From assembly GCA_951812925.1 (NCBI GenBank), contig OX638369.1, forward strand, positions 129,917,287-129,981,286: a stretch of 64,000 nucleotides of DNA, read 5' to 3'. The translations under genes and the position numbers were made by a program. This DNA comes from Calliopum simillimum (taxonomy: Eukaryota > Arthropoda > Insecta > Diptera > Lauxaniidae). Of the stretch, positions 33,575-46,023 are shown in pieces (positions within the stretch are counted from its first letter, which is position 1; each line of letters starts with the position of its first letter). Under the pieces are notes generated by a model. It was not told where the DNA came from. It ran no database searches and worked only from the letters and a program-made list of their open reading frames with translations.

Positions 33575-33860
33575 ATTAAAAGAAAAATTTATTATAAATA
33601 TGTTTGTGTGTTTGTTTTTATAGACTCGAAAACCACTTGACAGTTTTCGATGAAATTTTCACGTTATGTTTGTATACCTCATGAGAACGTTATAGGCTAG
33701 AAAAATGGGCAGTGCCATTTCCTTTAAAAACCAAATTCGACATATCTCTGAAACTGTTCTAAGAATATGGATATAATTTTTATGTAACATAAACACACCT
33801 AGGAAAAATTCATCATAGCTATGAAAATATTTGACGCAGATGAATAAAGTTTGGTATTGT
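33575..33860 (-). repeat. Interspersed repeat, GTGGCACCGCCC family, minus strand
   Basis: In reverse complement it reads AGTGGTTTTCGAGTCTATAA at the tail, a GAAAGGAAATGGCACTGCCC motif and a TTTCAGAGATATGTCGAATT phrase. These match the order of motifs at 59715-60122. Such sequences are frequent in higher-fly DNA, and their transposon class is not clear from this window. Confidence 0.6.
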
Positions 33861-33862
33861 AT

Positions 33863-34241
33863 ATATCTGTGGACTTTTGAGAAAACAACCAAAGTCGAGA
33901 TAAGACAATTCTCCAGGAATTTAGTCTTAAATATAAAATTTAAATACGCTTCTATTGGTATAATCGACATGTCTCTATGATTTCTTGTTCAAGATATATA
34001 AGGGTGTCCCATAGTTCACGCAAGATTTGAACTTAGCGCCATTCGTGCGGTGAAGTGTTATGAACCAAAAAAATTTGACAGCTGACACTTTAAGATTAGT
34101 AAAAATGTATGGAAAGAGGAGATTCAATGCTGCATCAATGAAATTGAGTAACATTATTAAAAAGTAGTTAATTAGTTTTTAGGCTCCCCTGAGAAGTTGC
34201 AAATTTCGAGTTATGCTGTTTTGTCAAAAGTCCACAGATAT
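33863..34241. mobile_element. MITE-like element with ~55-bp TIRs
   Basis: ATATCTGTGGACTTTTGA (33863 on) is mirrored exactly by TCAAAAGTCCACAGATAT (ending 34241), and imperfect inverted similarity continues about 35 bp further inward. The element is 379 bp and has no coding capacity. It lies at the edge of an interspersed repeat. No target duplication is obvious. Confidence 0.75.
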
Positions 34242-37200
34242 GTAAAAGCCATTGTGGCAAATGTCAGGCATTGCTCACCGGGTAAAAGCTAGTAACATAT
34301 GTTATATACTTTAACTTCTTCAATGACAAATCCTAGATTCGTCAAAGCAAATTAAAAAATTTCGTAATGATAAGCCTTTTTCGTTCTAAACACTACAAAT
34401 GTTTTTTTGATTATTCAAAATCAAAGAAATCATCGTATTTCATATGAATATCTGCATATCAATGTTCCGGTGTCCTGTGGCTTTTTGCGTATAAATTGAT
34501 AGCCATCGTCATTTAATTAGCATAACTAAATGAAAATTTAATCAGTGGAATTAACAACTACAAAAATCGCCCCCTAAAACCACTCGTTTCGAATAAAAAA
34601 ATCAATTAGGCAAAAATCTACAACTGTTGAATCGCATCGACAAATACAAAAGGTTAGCAATTATAACATAATTAGCCACCTTTTTTTTCTTTTTTTGTTG
34701 GCGATTAAATTTTGGATACACACATTTAATAAAAAATGGAAGTTTATTCATTTTTAATAACTGGCTTTCAAATCCGCGTTAATTTGTTACTCGTTTAGCA
34801 GCAGAGCGCTCTGCTGGTGATAATTATTCAGATATTTCACATTTTATTTAATTTTCGTTTTTCGATAACGTTGAATTTTGTTGTTTTTTCTACCAAAATA
34901 CACATTAACTAATTAATTGAAAATTAATGCTAAAACAAATAACAACAACTCGTAAAAAATAAAACAAAAAAAATAAAAAATAAAAAATTCAATGGGACTA
35001 AAACTAAAATTTTGCCGCCGTTGTCGTTGTCGTCGCCGTTGCGTTGCTGCTTTTAAGTTGACTCACCCCTACGGGCATATACAGCTAATTTTCATAAAAT
35101 AACGATCGATTTTATTTTGAAAAGGTGTGAAGTCTTAATAACATGTCTATGTGGTTGAAGAATCGAATACACTAAACGTTGGGTCCTATAATGACTTCAT
35201 TAATAAGATTTGTACGTACGTATTGTTGCTGTGGTAAGTTTTCAGTTTTAATTTCAATTTTAAATTCAAATGATAAAGGATGGCACATGTCAAAAAATTC
35301 TAAAGCGGTTGATATATCGTTTGATTTGATTTGATTTCATTTGATTTGATTTAATTTTTACATCATCTAATAGCATTTCATCCATCTCAATAAATCTCAT
35401 TTGATCTTATTTCATCTCTTTTTAAATCATTTCATTGTATTTCATCTCATTTCCTCGAATTTAATCTTATTTAATCTCAGTTTATCTCATAACTTCTCAT
35501 TTCATTAAGCTAAATATTCCAATTCTGCATATGTGTATGGCAAGTTCGTACTGCAGTTGTTGCTCCTTTTATTCGCATAGGTACACATTATGTCCTCCGT
35601 TTTCAGAATGCTACTTCTATTGAGTTACGGGTCTGCGCTTTCAAGGCACTTTTTCCCAGCATTGTTTTTTTTTTGTGCTTCCAACTTAAGTTCGTTAATG
35701 TTCGTTGGTGCGACGATATTTTTGCTGCTGCTTTCAGCTGACTTCCGGTGCTGCTGTGTCGATTTTATTCTAAAACAGGACGACGACTGTTGGCTGGTCG
35801 GAACATCCGGTCGTTTGTATGCTGCTGCTGCTGGATGCCATTAAATTTGCAATAATTACTACGGCAATGCAGAATCAACGAGAGCAGCAACTGCAGCGGC
35901 GGCATGGACCAAGGAACAAACCGATAAGCCAACTTAAATAAAATTGAAGCAACATTAGGTCGGATAAATATGACGTCTCTTTTTTTTTTTGAGTTCCTTC
36001 AAGTTTTATCTTGGCGGATTTAGAGTTTCGTTGTTGTTGTTGCTGTCCGTTATTGTTGATGATGACAATTGTGTCACTAATTGTCATCCCTATATCTACT
36101 ACGTTTGACATCCAGAGCATTTCAGTTAATTAGAGTAACGGCGTGCATTGCATTCGATGGATGTGACATCAGCCCACTACAATTGGCCCTGTGTAGAGCG
36201 CGTTGACTTTCAACCCTGACGTCATAACGCGACGTTTGTTATTAATTGCCGTACGATGATTAATAGCAGCAGCATCAACAGTCAGTTGGTTGATTCTCCG
36301 CTGCTCCGGTGACTGCTGGACTGGTTAGTGCCATTGGTTACTTGTTTTGGGATAGCTGCCTTTTTGAAAATACATAGATATCATTGAAAGTCGCGTTAGG
36401 TTTAAAAATACTCAATAGGGTGCGATGAAAATGAATCTTGAAGAACATTGTTAAAAGTATAGTTTGAATTAGATTCAAGTGGCGGCACTTTCAACGCCTC
36501 ACATAGAACAAAAAGGTCCCTAGCGAAAACATTAATAACATCTGCACCATGCGTCAAAAGCCTTCTAAGGCTTTGCCATTTTTGAGATCTTAAGATAAGA
36601 AGATACATAAAAGTAAGTGTTGTTACTCTTTTTAAAAAGTTTGTTTTTTTGGGTTAAGATAGTATTTAAACTTTTAAATTCTTTCAATGAAAGTTTAAAA
36701 ATTTAATTAATCCTTTTAAAATAAAAGTATAAGCTGACTCAAAACTTTTATTTTTGACAAAAAAAGTTTAAAGTTTTCCTTGACTTTTATTCTAAAAAGC
36801 TCAAAAAAACATAAGAGGAAAACTTTTGCGAATAAAAGTAAAAAATAAAAAAAAAAATAATCTATAAAATAACTCATTTGCAAAAATCCCGCAAAACTTT
36901 CCAAGTAACATCATTTTATTCTCCCAAATGATTGTTCTATAATAGCAAAAAGTAAAAGTTTTTCAAAAAAGTTCTTTTTTTGTGCTATTATTTATAAAAA
37001 TTTTCTTAAGATTTTTAAACTTTTTGGAATTAAAGCTTAAAAAAATTTTCTATAAATAGATTGAAGTTTTTATAAGCTTAACGAATTCTTTTTTAAAAAA
37101 TTCTCTTACTCCTTTAAAAGTTCTACCAAATTTTTTCGCTATACCCTTAAGTGTATTTGTGAAAAGCGGAAGCATAGCTCCATTCACTAAGCCTCCCTCG

Positions 37201-37864
37201 CCACCGCCAGCTGGAGGCAAGTGGTTACAAAGTCAGTAGCTTTTGCAGCATAAAAATACCGTTGAGACGGAGACAGCATTTAGCAGCATTTAAATGTAAC
37301 TGACATTCCCGATGTTGTGCTTCCATTTCTGTTACATCAGCAACTGGTTGAATGTGCCATCCCCATACAATTCAATTGCTGCCTGTGCTGCTGCTGCTAC
37401 CAAGCGGCTACTGCCACTGCTACCGATTTGTTGTTGCCATTTATTTAATGGCACAAAAATATGGGCTTAACCGGAACCGGATGTATTATCTGCGTTAACT
37501 GCGCTCCGCTCTATGGTTACATGGCTCAAATAGAAAATTATATGTAAGTGTACCGAACCGAGCGTATGTATAACATTTGTCACGCTTGGAACTCACATTC
37601 GCGTTCGACGTTTGTCCGTTTGTTCTGTGTTCGCTCTCTTCAGTGGTGTGCGCAGTTAGAATGCGCGATTGGGTTGCAAATGAGGGGAGTCTGAAGGGAA
37701 TACGAGGCTAGCAGTGTACCTTGCATGCTGTGTCGTCCACTTGGACTGTAACAAGTGCTGCTTTGGCTGAAATGCCGTCAATTCAGTTTGATTTTTTTTT
37801 GCCTTGAGTTTATTTTTGTTTTTTTACTTTATGATGCGCATTCCGCTTATTTCAGCTGATACTT
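34242..37864. other. Gene-free stretch with several low-complexity blocks
   Basis: The block at 34400-35300 is AT-rich with A-runs. It is followed by a pentanucleotide-like block (35310-35505, listed separately). The block at 35520-36360 has balanced composition with CTG/GCTGCTG tracts and looks unique. The block at 36600-37140 is very AT-rich (TTTTAAAAG words, like 24121-24680). The block at 37150-37860 is GC-richer, with CTGCTGCTG tracts. No gene recognised. Confidence 0.45.
35310..35505 (+). repeat. Cryptic pentamer repeat (TGATT/TCATT)n
   Basis: Starts as near-perfect GATTT repeats (TTTGATTTGATTTGATTTCA) and decays into ATCTCATTTCATC-like words over about 190 bp. A pure microsatellite that has degenerated would give this pattern. 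Confidence 0.75.
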
Positions 37865-38971
37865 CCCAGTGTGCCCAACGGACTCGTTTCGGATCCTTAA
37901 CGGGTTCATATTTTCGTTCTTTTTATCCGTTACGGAATCCGTTACGTATACGTTACTGATCCGTTTGCGGGAAGGATTCCTAAAAAAAAAACGAATCGTT
38001 TTTTCTTCTTTTATGGATCCGTTTCGAACCTGTAACGTACATCAAAAACGAATTCAAAACGGATTCGCTTTTAATAATGTTAATGCTGCTTATAAAAAAA
38101 AAAGAAAACAGGGTGAAGCGCTTATTTTTAATTAAAAAAAAACAAAATAACAACAAAAAAAAAAAAATTACTAGCCCGGCGGGGAGTCGAACTCAGGCTC
38201 CCGGGGTATTACTCTTTCATACACGAGACGTTAGACAACTAGGCTATTGACCGATATGATGTTTACTTATCTGATGTAGACTTATTTCATGTTGAGATTT
38301 AAAGTTTGTATATTAAACAAATTTCTGTTGTTTTTTTATAAGTATTCTGTGTTGTTTTTCTTCCCTTCTTTTGATAAAAAATGTTATATACTCAAATTTG
38401 GAATCAAAAACATTTTTTCAAACAGAGTTTGAAAAGTTTACAAAAAATCATACGCAATAAAATAAAAATAAAAAAAAAACAAATCAAAAATATTTTTTTT
38501 TATCATAAAAATTAATTAAAGCAAATCCGTTTTCAGTTCGTATTTGAAGTATTTACGGAATCGAAACGGATTTGCCCAGGTTCGAATCCTACCAGAGGTG
38601 GATTTTTACCCTTTATTTTTCTTCCTTTTTTTTCTTTTTATTATTTTTTAATTGCTAATAGGCGCATCAAAACGGTTTTTTTCTGTAAATATACAGCATT
38701 AACATATTTAAAAGCAAATCCGTTTTGAATTCGTTTTTACATAAGTTTCAGATTCGAAACGGGCCCGCACTGCGGAATTTAATTTTTTTTTATTCGCTAA
38801 TAAGCGCTTCAAAATGTTTTTTTTTTTTATCAAAACAAAGCGTTTTGAATTCGTTTTTGATGTACGTTACGAGTTCGAAATGGATCCGTTACCGCGGATT
38901 ACGTTTTTTATACCTTTATGAACTCGTAATGGAATCGAAACGGATCCTCATCCGTTTTTGTGCACATTGGG
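37865..38971 (+). mobile_element. 1.1-kb modular TIR element with tRNA-like core, copy 2
   Basis: Inverted, full-length relative of the element at 18746-19841, with very similar sequence throughout. The ends are CCCAGTGTGCC and the inverse of CCCAATGTGCAC, with TT just outside both (the right flank reads TTAA, the left ACTT). It keeps the tRNA-like cassette on the minus strand (38169-38252) and the extra B-box GGTTCGAATCC on the plus strand (38579-38589). The two copies could pair across an 18-kb loop. Confidence 0.85.
38169..38252 (-). ncRNA. tRNA-like Pol III cassette (copy 2)
   Basis: On the minus strand the A-box TAGCCTAGTTG (38236-38246) and B-box GTTCGACTC (38184-38192) are unchanged relative to copy 1. 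A T-run follows at about 38153-38167. Differences from copy 1 fall between and after the boxes (GGGAGCC against GGATGCC, CCCCGCC against CCAGGCC). So the boxes are kept while the neighbouring bases vary. Confidence 0.65.
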
Positions 38972-38999
38972 TTAACATATGTGACTGGTGAAGGGGTCT

Positions 39000-39490
39000 T
39001 TTAGGGGGCACAAAACCCATTGCAAGACATTTGATTTTTTTCAGCAATGACTTGAATTCTTATCATCTATATAGTACATATAAATAGGCAAACGAAATCG
39101 GTTCAGTCCTTATTTCTATGCTTAAATATCTGCATAGGATTTTAATTTTTTAATTGGGCGGTGCCATGCCCCCAAACAGAAAAAACACTTTCACGGCTAA
39201 ACCACTGCATCGATTTTTATGAAATTTGGTATAGAGGTAGGCGATAATATCGCTCATTTACTTCAAGAATGGCACATCTCAAAAAATTCGATTTTGCAGA
39301 AAAAACGTTTAAAGTTTTCAATTGAAAAAGTTATTCTGTTCTCAAACGGTGACCGTAAAATATATTAATATGAAATTTTTACACAATATGAAACATGATA
39401 TAACGAATAATTCTGCATCATGATCTTTATGTTTTTAAGTTGGCTTTGCCACGCCCTTTAAGAAACACAGAAAATGCACAGACATGAGTA
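39000..39490 (+). repeat. Degenerate interspersed repeat (GGGCGGTGCCATGCCC)
   Basis: It contains CGAAATCGGTTCAGTCC, GGGCGGTGCCATGCCCCC, a CATCGATTTTTATGAAATTT phrase and CCACGCCCTTTAAGAAACA. These are the same kinds of phrase seen at 24720-25540, 54160-54410 and 59715-60122. It is a decayed repeat without coding potential. Confidence 0.55.
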
Positions 39491-42400
39491 CTGATGAAAT
39501 TCTTTTGGCTTAATTTAACAATCGGTGGTCTTTTTAAAGTCAAATCAATATGGTCGAATTTCAGCCACAATGCAAACTCTAATCTCTATTAAAATGAAGA
39601 CATAACATAGCATAATAATACGATATCACACTTAACGATCTTCCCCTTACCAAAATAATAGCTGACGCCTATGTATATATTCTCGCTCCCATTAGCATGC
39701 TCCCCCACCCTATTAATTCATGTGAGCTAAGTCAAATATTTCATGTTAACCGACAACAACAACAACAAGTGTGTCTCTCTCATATTGGGAAAAACTTTCA
39801 CAATTCAAAACACAACAGGGTGGGTGTTCCATTAAAAAATGCCATGCTACTTCACAACTGTTACTTTCATGCATCACCTTGTATGATGCAAATAAGTCAG
39901 GTCCAATTCCTACGGTTTTATTTTATACTTCTCATATATACAAGTGCGCATATCAATACGACTATGAACACACCTCATACGCTGTCGGTTTATTCATTTA
40001 CTGTGGAAGCAATTCGAATGCTGCTGCTGCCGCTGTGTTCGCATGAAAAATTAAAGTCAACGGCCCCCATATCGTTATGTACGTCCATACCAAGCCAAGC
40101 CAAGCCGTGTCGTGCTATTGTTATTTTTAATTAGACTTGTAGATGGGTCAAAAATTAGCAAATCCAGGAAGCGACGACAAATTAACTGCATGTAATTAGT
40201 TACGTGACATTTGGTAATTCGTATTTGGCCGCTTAAGCCCCATCGTAAATTGTTCCTTTTTTTTTTTCTTTTAAATACCCGTATTGTTAGCAAATATTTG
40301 TAGATTTTGTTTTTTAAAATGTTTTAGTCAAGCTGCAAGTCATTTCATATGTTTGTTCTAGAAAACTTTTGCAAGATCTTGGGATATTCCGTTGAGTTTG
40401 CTGAATAAATTTGAGTTCGCTGTAACTCGGCTAGATGAATTTTCTAAAGGAAACTGCAAGTTTGTTTCCCTTCCGAATAAAATACACATTTCAGTTAAAT
40501 TTCAAAAACTAAGTCGTATTTATTGGTATATAAGCAAAGCCAAATATTAGTTGTTTCAAATATTACATCATTCGAAAAATTTGTTCCAGATGATTTATTG
40601 TAACTAAATAGTATCATCGGTGGCCAAATTTTGGTGTAAGAGTGCTAACAGAATTTTTGATTTAATTTATAGACTGAATTCGATACTCGTAGTCACCTTT
40701 TTTTGGATGCAGAAGTAACATCAATAAAGCTGTTTAAATTTTTCTTACTTCACAAACGGTTAAATTCCGAAATTATCGAAAAATATATCGATTAAAACTC
40801 ATTAGTATCGTAAAATGTCGGTTAAAGTCGGAAAGTATCAAAAAACGTCTAAGTTATTGAAAATAGTCCAAAAGCGTTGTTCGTTAAATACTTATCTAAA
40901 ATATCGGTGCAGAACGTTGACAGAGTGCAAAGAAATAGGTTCTTGCAAGTAAAAAATTCTCTCACTACACTATCTTATCCACTCTTTTAACAACACAGCA
41001 TAAGGGGCCTTCCTTTAATTACGTGAGACATTTTTTCTATATTTTTGATCTCCCCTCCCCACGCGTGGCCACGTCAGAAATGCCCCCATCTTACCAATCT
41101 GTAAATATTAATTTTTTTAATATATAAACTACTTAGTATTCTCCAACTGAATGATATTAGGAGCATTCCACAGTTGAAACGGAACAGATCGTCTTTCGAT
41201 CCCAAGATCGCATCGAGAAAATTTTTTTGGTTCAGAATTCATAAATTGCAAGAAAGATGAGAAAAAATTCAACTTCCCAAGGACAATGTAACCATTTTTT
41301 TACAATAAAGCCTCAAATTTGGGAAAAGAAGACGCTGGAAACTTGGTTCTAGACTCTAGAATAATAATTGTTTGTACGGGGCTCCTATGGTGTTTGAACG
41401 CGTGTATATGGTTGTGTTAATTTTCAAATTGCGATAACTCATGAACGGTGAGTCGTACTCTTTTTATTCAACAGTTTAAAAATCATTTTTTTGAACGATA
41501 TCTCTTATCCAAGTCATTAATCACCGAACCTGGTTTTCTTAGAATTCTCGCAGATCCCGAGTACGAGTTGGGTTGAGTAAGCCTTTTTTGCACTTTACAT
41601 TATTTTGGAGCAAAAAAAAACAGACATTTACATAATTCAAAAGGGGTTTTTAAAGAAAAGTTTTGTACTATTAACAACTATTTTATATACAACCATCCAG
41701 TTGACTCTTAACTAAAATCCATAGTTTAACTAAAACAAAATGCTTTTAAGGAACTTAGTTACATTAGTTTTCCTGGAAATACGATGTGATTAATTAATTA
41801 TTTGAGCAGCAATGCGGAAGCATTACAATTTGCCTGGATAACAACTGCCTGCAAAAAGACAGAGGAAACTTAAACGCAGATATTTGCACAGTTGCTGTAT
41901 CATTAAGATTTTCGACAATTTATTGTTGTAATTAAATGACTTTAATTTGGAAAGTAACGGTGTCTGTACGCATTGTGTACCAAATAAAGGAAGTTGTTGT
42001 CTTTCTTAACATCAAGTGCAGCTCTCTAAATAGGGAAGAGAATGAAACCCCTTTCGCATATGAGTTGGGCCAGGCAGGGCACCTGTTAGCTGTTGCTGGC
42101 TGCCACCTACAACATTGCAGCGATAATGCAAATTGCAACAACAATTAAGAAGGAACTGCTGCTGCTGCTGCTTCTGCTGTTGCTATTAATAATTTTAAAA
42201 GCCAGTGAAATTCATTGCGTGTGATGGATGCACTGTGATGTGATGTGATGATGTGATGTTTACTCAATTGGAATTCATAAAGTGACTACGATTCTGCAAC
42301 GCGTCGCGTGGAGAGTACGTTGACACAATTTTTGATGCTGATTGTTGTTGTTTCTTTTTTGTCACATTTGTTGAATTTACAATATTATTAATGAAACAAA

Positions 42401-43616
42401 ACAAATGCAACAACAACAACAACAAAACAAATAAAAACTCCAATAAGAATAAAATGAATTTTTCACATATGTTGACTTCATCATTATCATCATCATTAGT
42501 GAAATGATCATCGTCATCATCATCAACGTAAGCGCGAAATTGTTGTTTATTGAGGCGCATCGCATTTCATGGCATCAAAAGCGGCGTCAACAAAAACACA
42601 ACAGCAACAACAACAACAACAACAACAATATTTATTGTTTTTTGTTATTATCGACAGCAACACCTGTTGTCGTCGTAGCGTTCGTTCATTGTCATTGAAT
42701 GAGGGTTGGGCTGTGGGGTAGCGGGTCTTAAAAGCTGGGGTTTGCTTATTAAACAACAACTCGGATGACGCATTTTAATGAAGTGCTTGCTGTCTGTACT
42801 CAAGTTTGAATGGTCAGATTCGACTTTTTCAAAAGTTGTAACTCGTGGCGATGCCTTAGTTTAAAGTTTTTCGATAAACTCTCTTTGTTGAATTGAAAAG
42901 CCGTTGTATTTTGGAAAAATTTTTAAGAGCGGATTCATGAACGTGTTACAGATAAACAAACTGAAAATCAATTCACTAATGACGGCTTGCATCAAGGTGG
43001 TAATCCAGAGAAATAAGACCGACTTAAGCTCTTTATGCATTGTTCAAACTACTTTGGTTAAATAGACTAAGAAATGACAAACCAAAGTTCAACATTCCCA
43101 CTGACTCGATTGATTAATTTTCTGACAATTGGTTTAATTAACTAATCCCAACCCTATTCGGACTTTTTTCAGTTATATTTTCGTGTAATTTATTATTTTA
43201 ATTTTTTAGTTACAGAAATTATAACATTGAATCCATTTGTTTAATTTTTTTTATTTTGACACAAAACATTCATGTGTAAAAAAAAAAAAAAAAATTCTCA
43301 TTCAAGTCTGGAATGTCTAACAGAGCATTATCATCCAGACATTTATTTGTTTAACTACTGAAGTGGTTTATTTGAAACCAACTAAAATCGAAAAGATTTT
43401 CCTTCATATGGCTAACCAAATGGGTTTGTGTGTAACTGGAAATAACGAAAAATATCGATTGAGTTCACCGAAGTTGATGTATATTCAATAGTACTAAGAG
43501 AAGTTGAAAGGTATCGCCGTAGGACATCAAAGAAAGTTAAAAGTATAGAATAACACCAAAATAGTTTTAAAATAAGTGCAAAAACAGGGATTTCCGATAT
43601 TTAAATTTAAAAGATG
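39491..43616. other. Gene-free stretch with microsatellites
   Basis: (CAA)n occurs at about 39750-39768, 42408-42424 and 42605-42629. (CTG)n lies at 42156-42171, GATGT-type repeats at 42234-42259 and ATC-type repeats at 42478-42528. At 41005-41100 the phrase GGGGCCTTCCTTTAATTACG followed by CTCCCCTCCCCACGCG resembles the end of a widespread insect repeat. ORFs here run through simple sequence. No host gene is supported. Confidence 0.5.
42408..42629 (+). repeat. Cluster of simple repeats: (CAA)n, (ATC)n, (CAA)n
   Basis: (CAA)n at 42408-42424, an ATC/TCA-rich block at 42478-42528 and (CAA)n at 42605-42629 lie within 220 bp. Overlapping ORFs on both strands here (poly-Gln, poly-Asn, poly-Asp runs) come from these tracts and are not genes. 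Confidence 0.8.
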
Positions 43617-43750
43617 AGGTTGAGTAAAAAAAAAGTGCTTGTAGGTACTGGTCAGATCTGGCAATTCTTAGTTGCTAAAGGTAATTGACATTCCTGAGAA
43701 TCATAAACATTCTTTCCCATTGACATTTCTTCATTATTCAACTGTTTTAA

Positions 43751-44439
43751 GGGGGGCTTCTCATGTAACACGTCAAAAAGTAGTTGTTTTTCGGGATCTC
43801 TTTTCACTCGGAAAATAAAAACACACACATGTTTGAACTATAAAAAAAGCATTTTTTTAAAAACTTAAATGACAAAATGGCGGATACGCCACACGCGACA
43901 TTTAATAAGTCGGATTTATCGCGGTACATTGTGGAGCCCAAAGTTTTTATCTGAAACATAAAACAAAATTTTTTTATTATTCAGCAGGGTTCCCCTGAGT
44001 GCATGAATGTCTGCAACTCCAAAAAATTCGATTCTACAATATTGAAATCACGTCTTGAAAAAAAGTGCTATTTTTTCGTCATTTTTTGTCGCTAAATGGG
44101 ACTAAAAAGTGTATAAAATAACTTTTTTTCCACAATTTCAGACATTCATGCACTCGTTCAATTTATAATCTGCAAAACACTTTTTAGACATCAAAAATCG
44201 GTTAAGTAGTTTTTTCGCAATCGTGTACCGCGATTTTAAAACCATAGTTTTGAGAAAAAATGATTTAAAGTTTGAGTTCGCACACAAAGCGCGCCCGAGC
44301 GCGCTGGTTCAATCAATCATATTTTCCATAATATTTAGAGTTGAGTCATGAAACTTTGGGAATATACTCCCAAGACGTTATTCTATCAACCTATGAAAAA
44401 AAAAATCGTTTTTTTGAAAATTTTACATGAGAAGCCCCC
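43751..44439. mobile_element. TTAA-flanked element, GGGGGGCTTCTCATG family
   Basis: TTAA lies on both sides (43747-43750 and 44440-44443). The TIR GGGGGGCTTCTCATGTAA is perfect over 18 bases. The element is 689 bp, with no transposase. TTAA targeting is the hallmark of piggyBac, whose TIRs usually begin with CCC, so these ends are unusual. It may be a non-autonomous derivative of a piggyBac-like or other TTAA-specific family. It has no sequence similarity to the neighbouring TTAA element. Confidence 0.8.
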
Positions 44440-44453
44440 CTTAATGTCAACAT

Positions 44454-46023
44454 AATGAGTGCAGAATCAGAAAAAATACGTTATATTTTACTTCAAAAAG
44501 CACTAAGTATATGGCCGTGAAGGCTCACAGAAAATTTGTGCACATTATGGAGAAGGTACTTTATCGGATAGGACAGTTGGAAAATGGTATGATCGATTCC
44601 ACGCTGGAAGTTTTGATGAAAATGACGCACCTAAATCCGGTCAACCATGCACCGAAAAAGTGAACGAAATTCTTGAAAAGGTGGAGGAAGACCGACACTT
44701 AAGCAGTCGCAACATCGCTGAGTGAAAAAATCTTACTGACCTCATTTCAGTATGTGAATCTCTTCTGAAACGGAATGATCTCGAACCATTTTTGCACCAT
44801 TTTGCATTTTGGTGACGAAAAATGGATAACGTATTATAATAATGTGCAAAGAAAAAAAACTCATGAAGGTTTTGCTTAGTATTTGGTGGGATTGCATGCG
44901 CATTGTCAAACGATTGATTAATTTAAGGGGACATTCGCTTTCGTAATTGAAAAGAAAAACACTTTTTAAAAAATTTGTTATGAAAAAACTATTATATTTA
45001 TTGACAAAATTTCTTTTGGACATTGTTAAACACTGTTTGGGAAATATGAAAAAAATTGTTTTTTTTTATTTTTAGTTTCCCTTAGCTGCTGTAGAGGGCG
45101 CCATCCAAAAGTTACTTTTTAAACTGGTAGGAAATTTTTCTCCGAATCTACTCGACCGATTTTAAAAAACCAAAAAGCATTCGATTACTCATAAAAAATA
45201 CTATACAATAAGCCTCTGAAAATTTAAAAAAAAATCCCCCCCTTTTTTTTACGGGGCATTTTTTGAGGGTAAGTCCCTAAATTTTTTCGCATATTTCATA
45301 AATATTCATACAAAAACTTCAAAATATAAAAAAGTATGAATTTTAAAAGCTTATTGTATAGTTTAAGGTCTCAATAACAAAATCCATTTTGAACTTTTCA
45401 AAAATCTGTTACAGGAGGTCTAAAATATTTCCTACCGTTTTAAAAGTAACTTTTGGATGGCGCCCTCTACAGCAGCTAAGGGAAACTAAAAATAAAAAAA
45501 AACAATTTTTTTCATATTTCTTAAACAGTGTTTAACAATGTCCAAAAGAAGTTTTGTCAATAAATATAAAAGTTTTTTCATAATAAAATTTTTAAAAAGT
45601 GTTTTCTTTTCAATTACGAAAGCGAATGTCCCCTTAAACTGTACTGTCAACAATTAACTAGATTGAATGAAGCGCTCGCGGAAAAACGTCCGGAATAAGT
45701 CAACAGAAAGGGCGTCGTCTTTCATCACGACAACTTTAGACCACATACTTCTTTGGTGACCCGCCAAAAATTTAGGGAGTTTGGCTGAAAAGCTTTAACG
45801 CATCCACCATACAGCCCAGACCTTGCACCTTCGGATTACTATTTGTTTCACTCGTTGCAGAATTATTTGAGACCGTAAAATTTAATTCCCTAGAGGATTG
45901 CGAAAAGGTCATGTCCGAGTTTTTCGAGCAAAAGCCCCGAAAATTTTTTAAGGACGGTATTCTGGTTTTGCTCGCAAGATGGCGAGATTTGGTCAATAAC
46001 AATGGAAAATATTTGACACAATA
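44454..46023 (+). pseudogene. Mariner DD34D transposase, interrupted
   Basis: Start at 44454 (MSAESEKIRY). Then come DRTVGKWYDRFHAGSFDEN and EKVEEDRHLSSRNIAE, the mariner N-terminal and linker region. Next is a shifted block, LLKRND..PFLH.., where the usual first catalytic region GDEKW reads GD-EKWI in another frame. The TTAA element interrupts at 44927. After 45638 it resumes with VFHHDNFRPHTS (second Asp) and PPYSPDLAPSDYYLF (third Asp), 34 residues apart by my count. A TGA replaces the expected Trp in FREFG*K. There are several frameshifts, so it is not functional. Confidence 0.85.
44927..45633. mobile_element. TTAA-flanked palindromic element, copy B (707 bp)
   Basis: TTAA occurs at 44923-44926 and 45634-45637. 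The TIR starts GGGGACATTCGCTTTCGTAA, and inverted similarity extends over more than 200 bp per arm (through TTTAGTTTCCCTTAGCTG and GTAGAGGGCGCCATCC), leaving a centre of roughly 270 bp. It is the intact version of copy A at 27777-29739. There is no coding capacity. The length and palindromic form suggest a non-autonomous TTAA-type element. Confidence 0.88.

Noticed and set aside
11703..41210. Identical 14-mer CGATCCCAAGATCG near 11703 and 41198
   Set aside because: No similarity extends beyond the word, and it is partly self-complementary. One such match is expected by chance in 64 kb.
42264..42759. Overlapping frames with poly-Asp, poly-Asn and poly-Cys runs
   Set aside because: These follow (ATC)n and (CAA)n tracts on both strands, with no conserved protein sequence.
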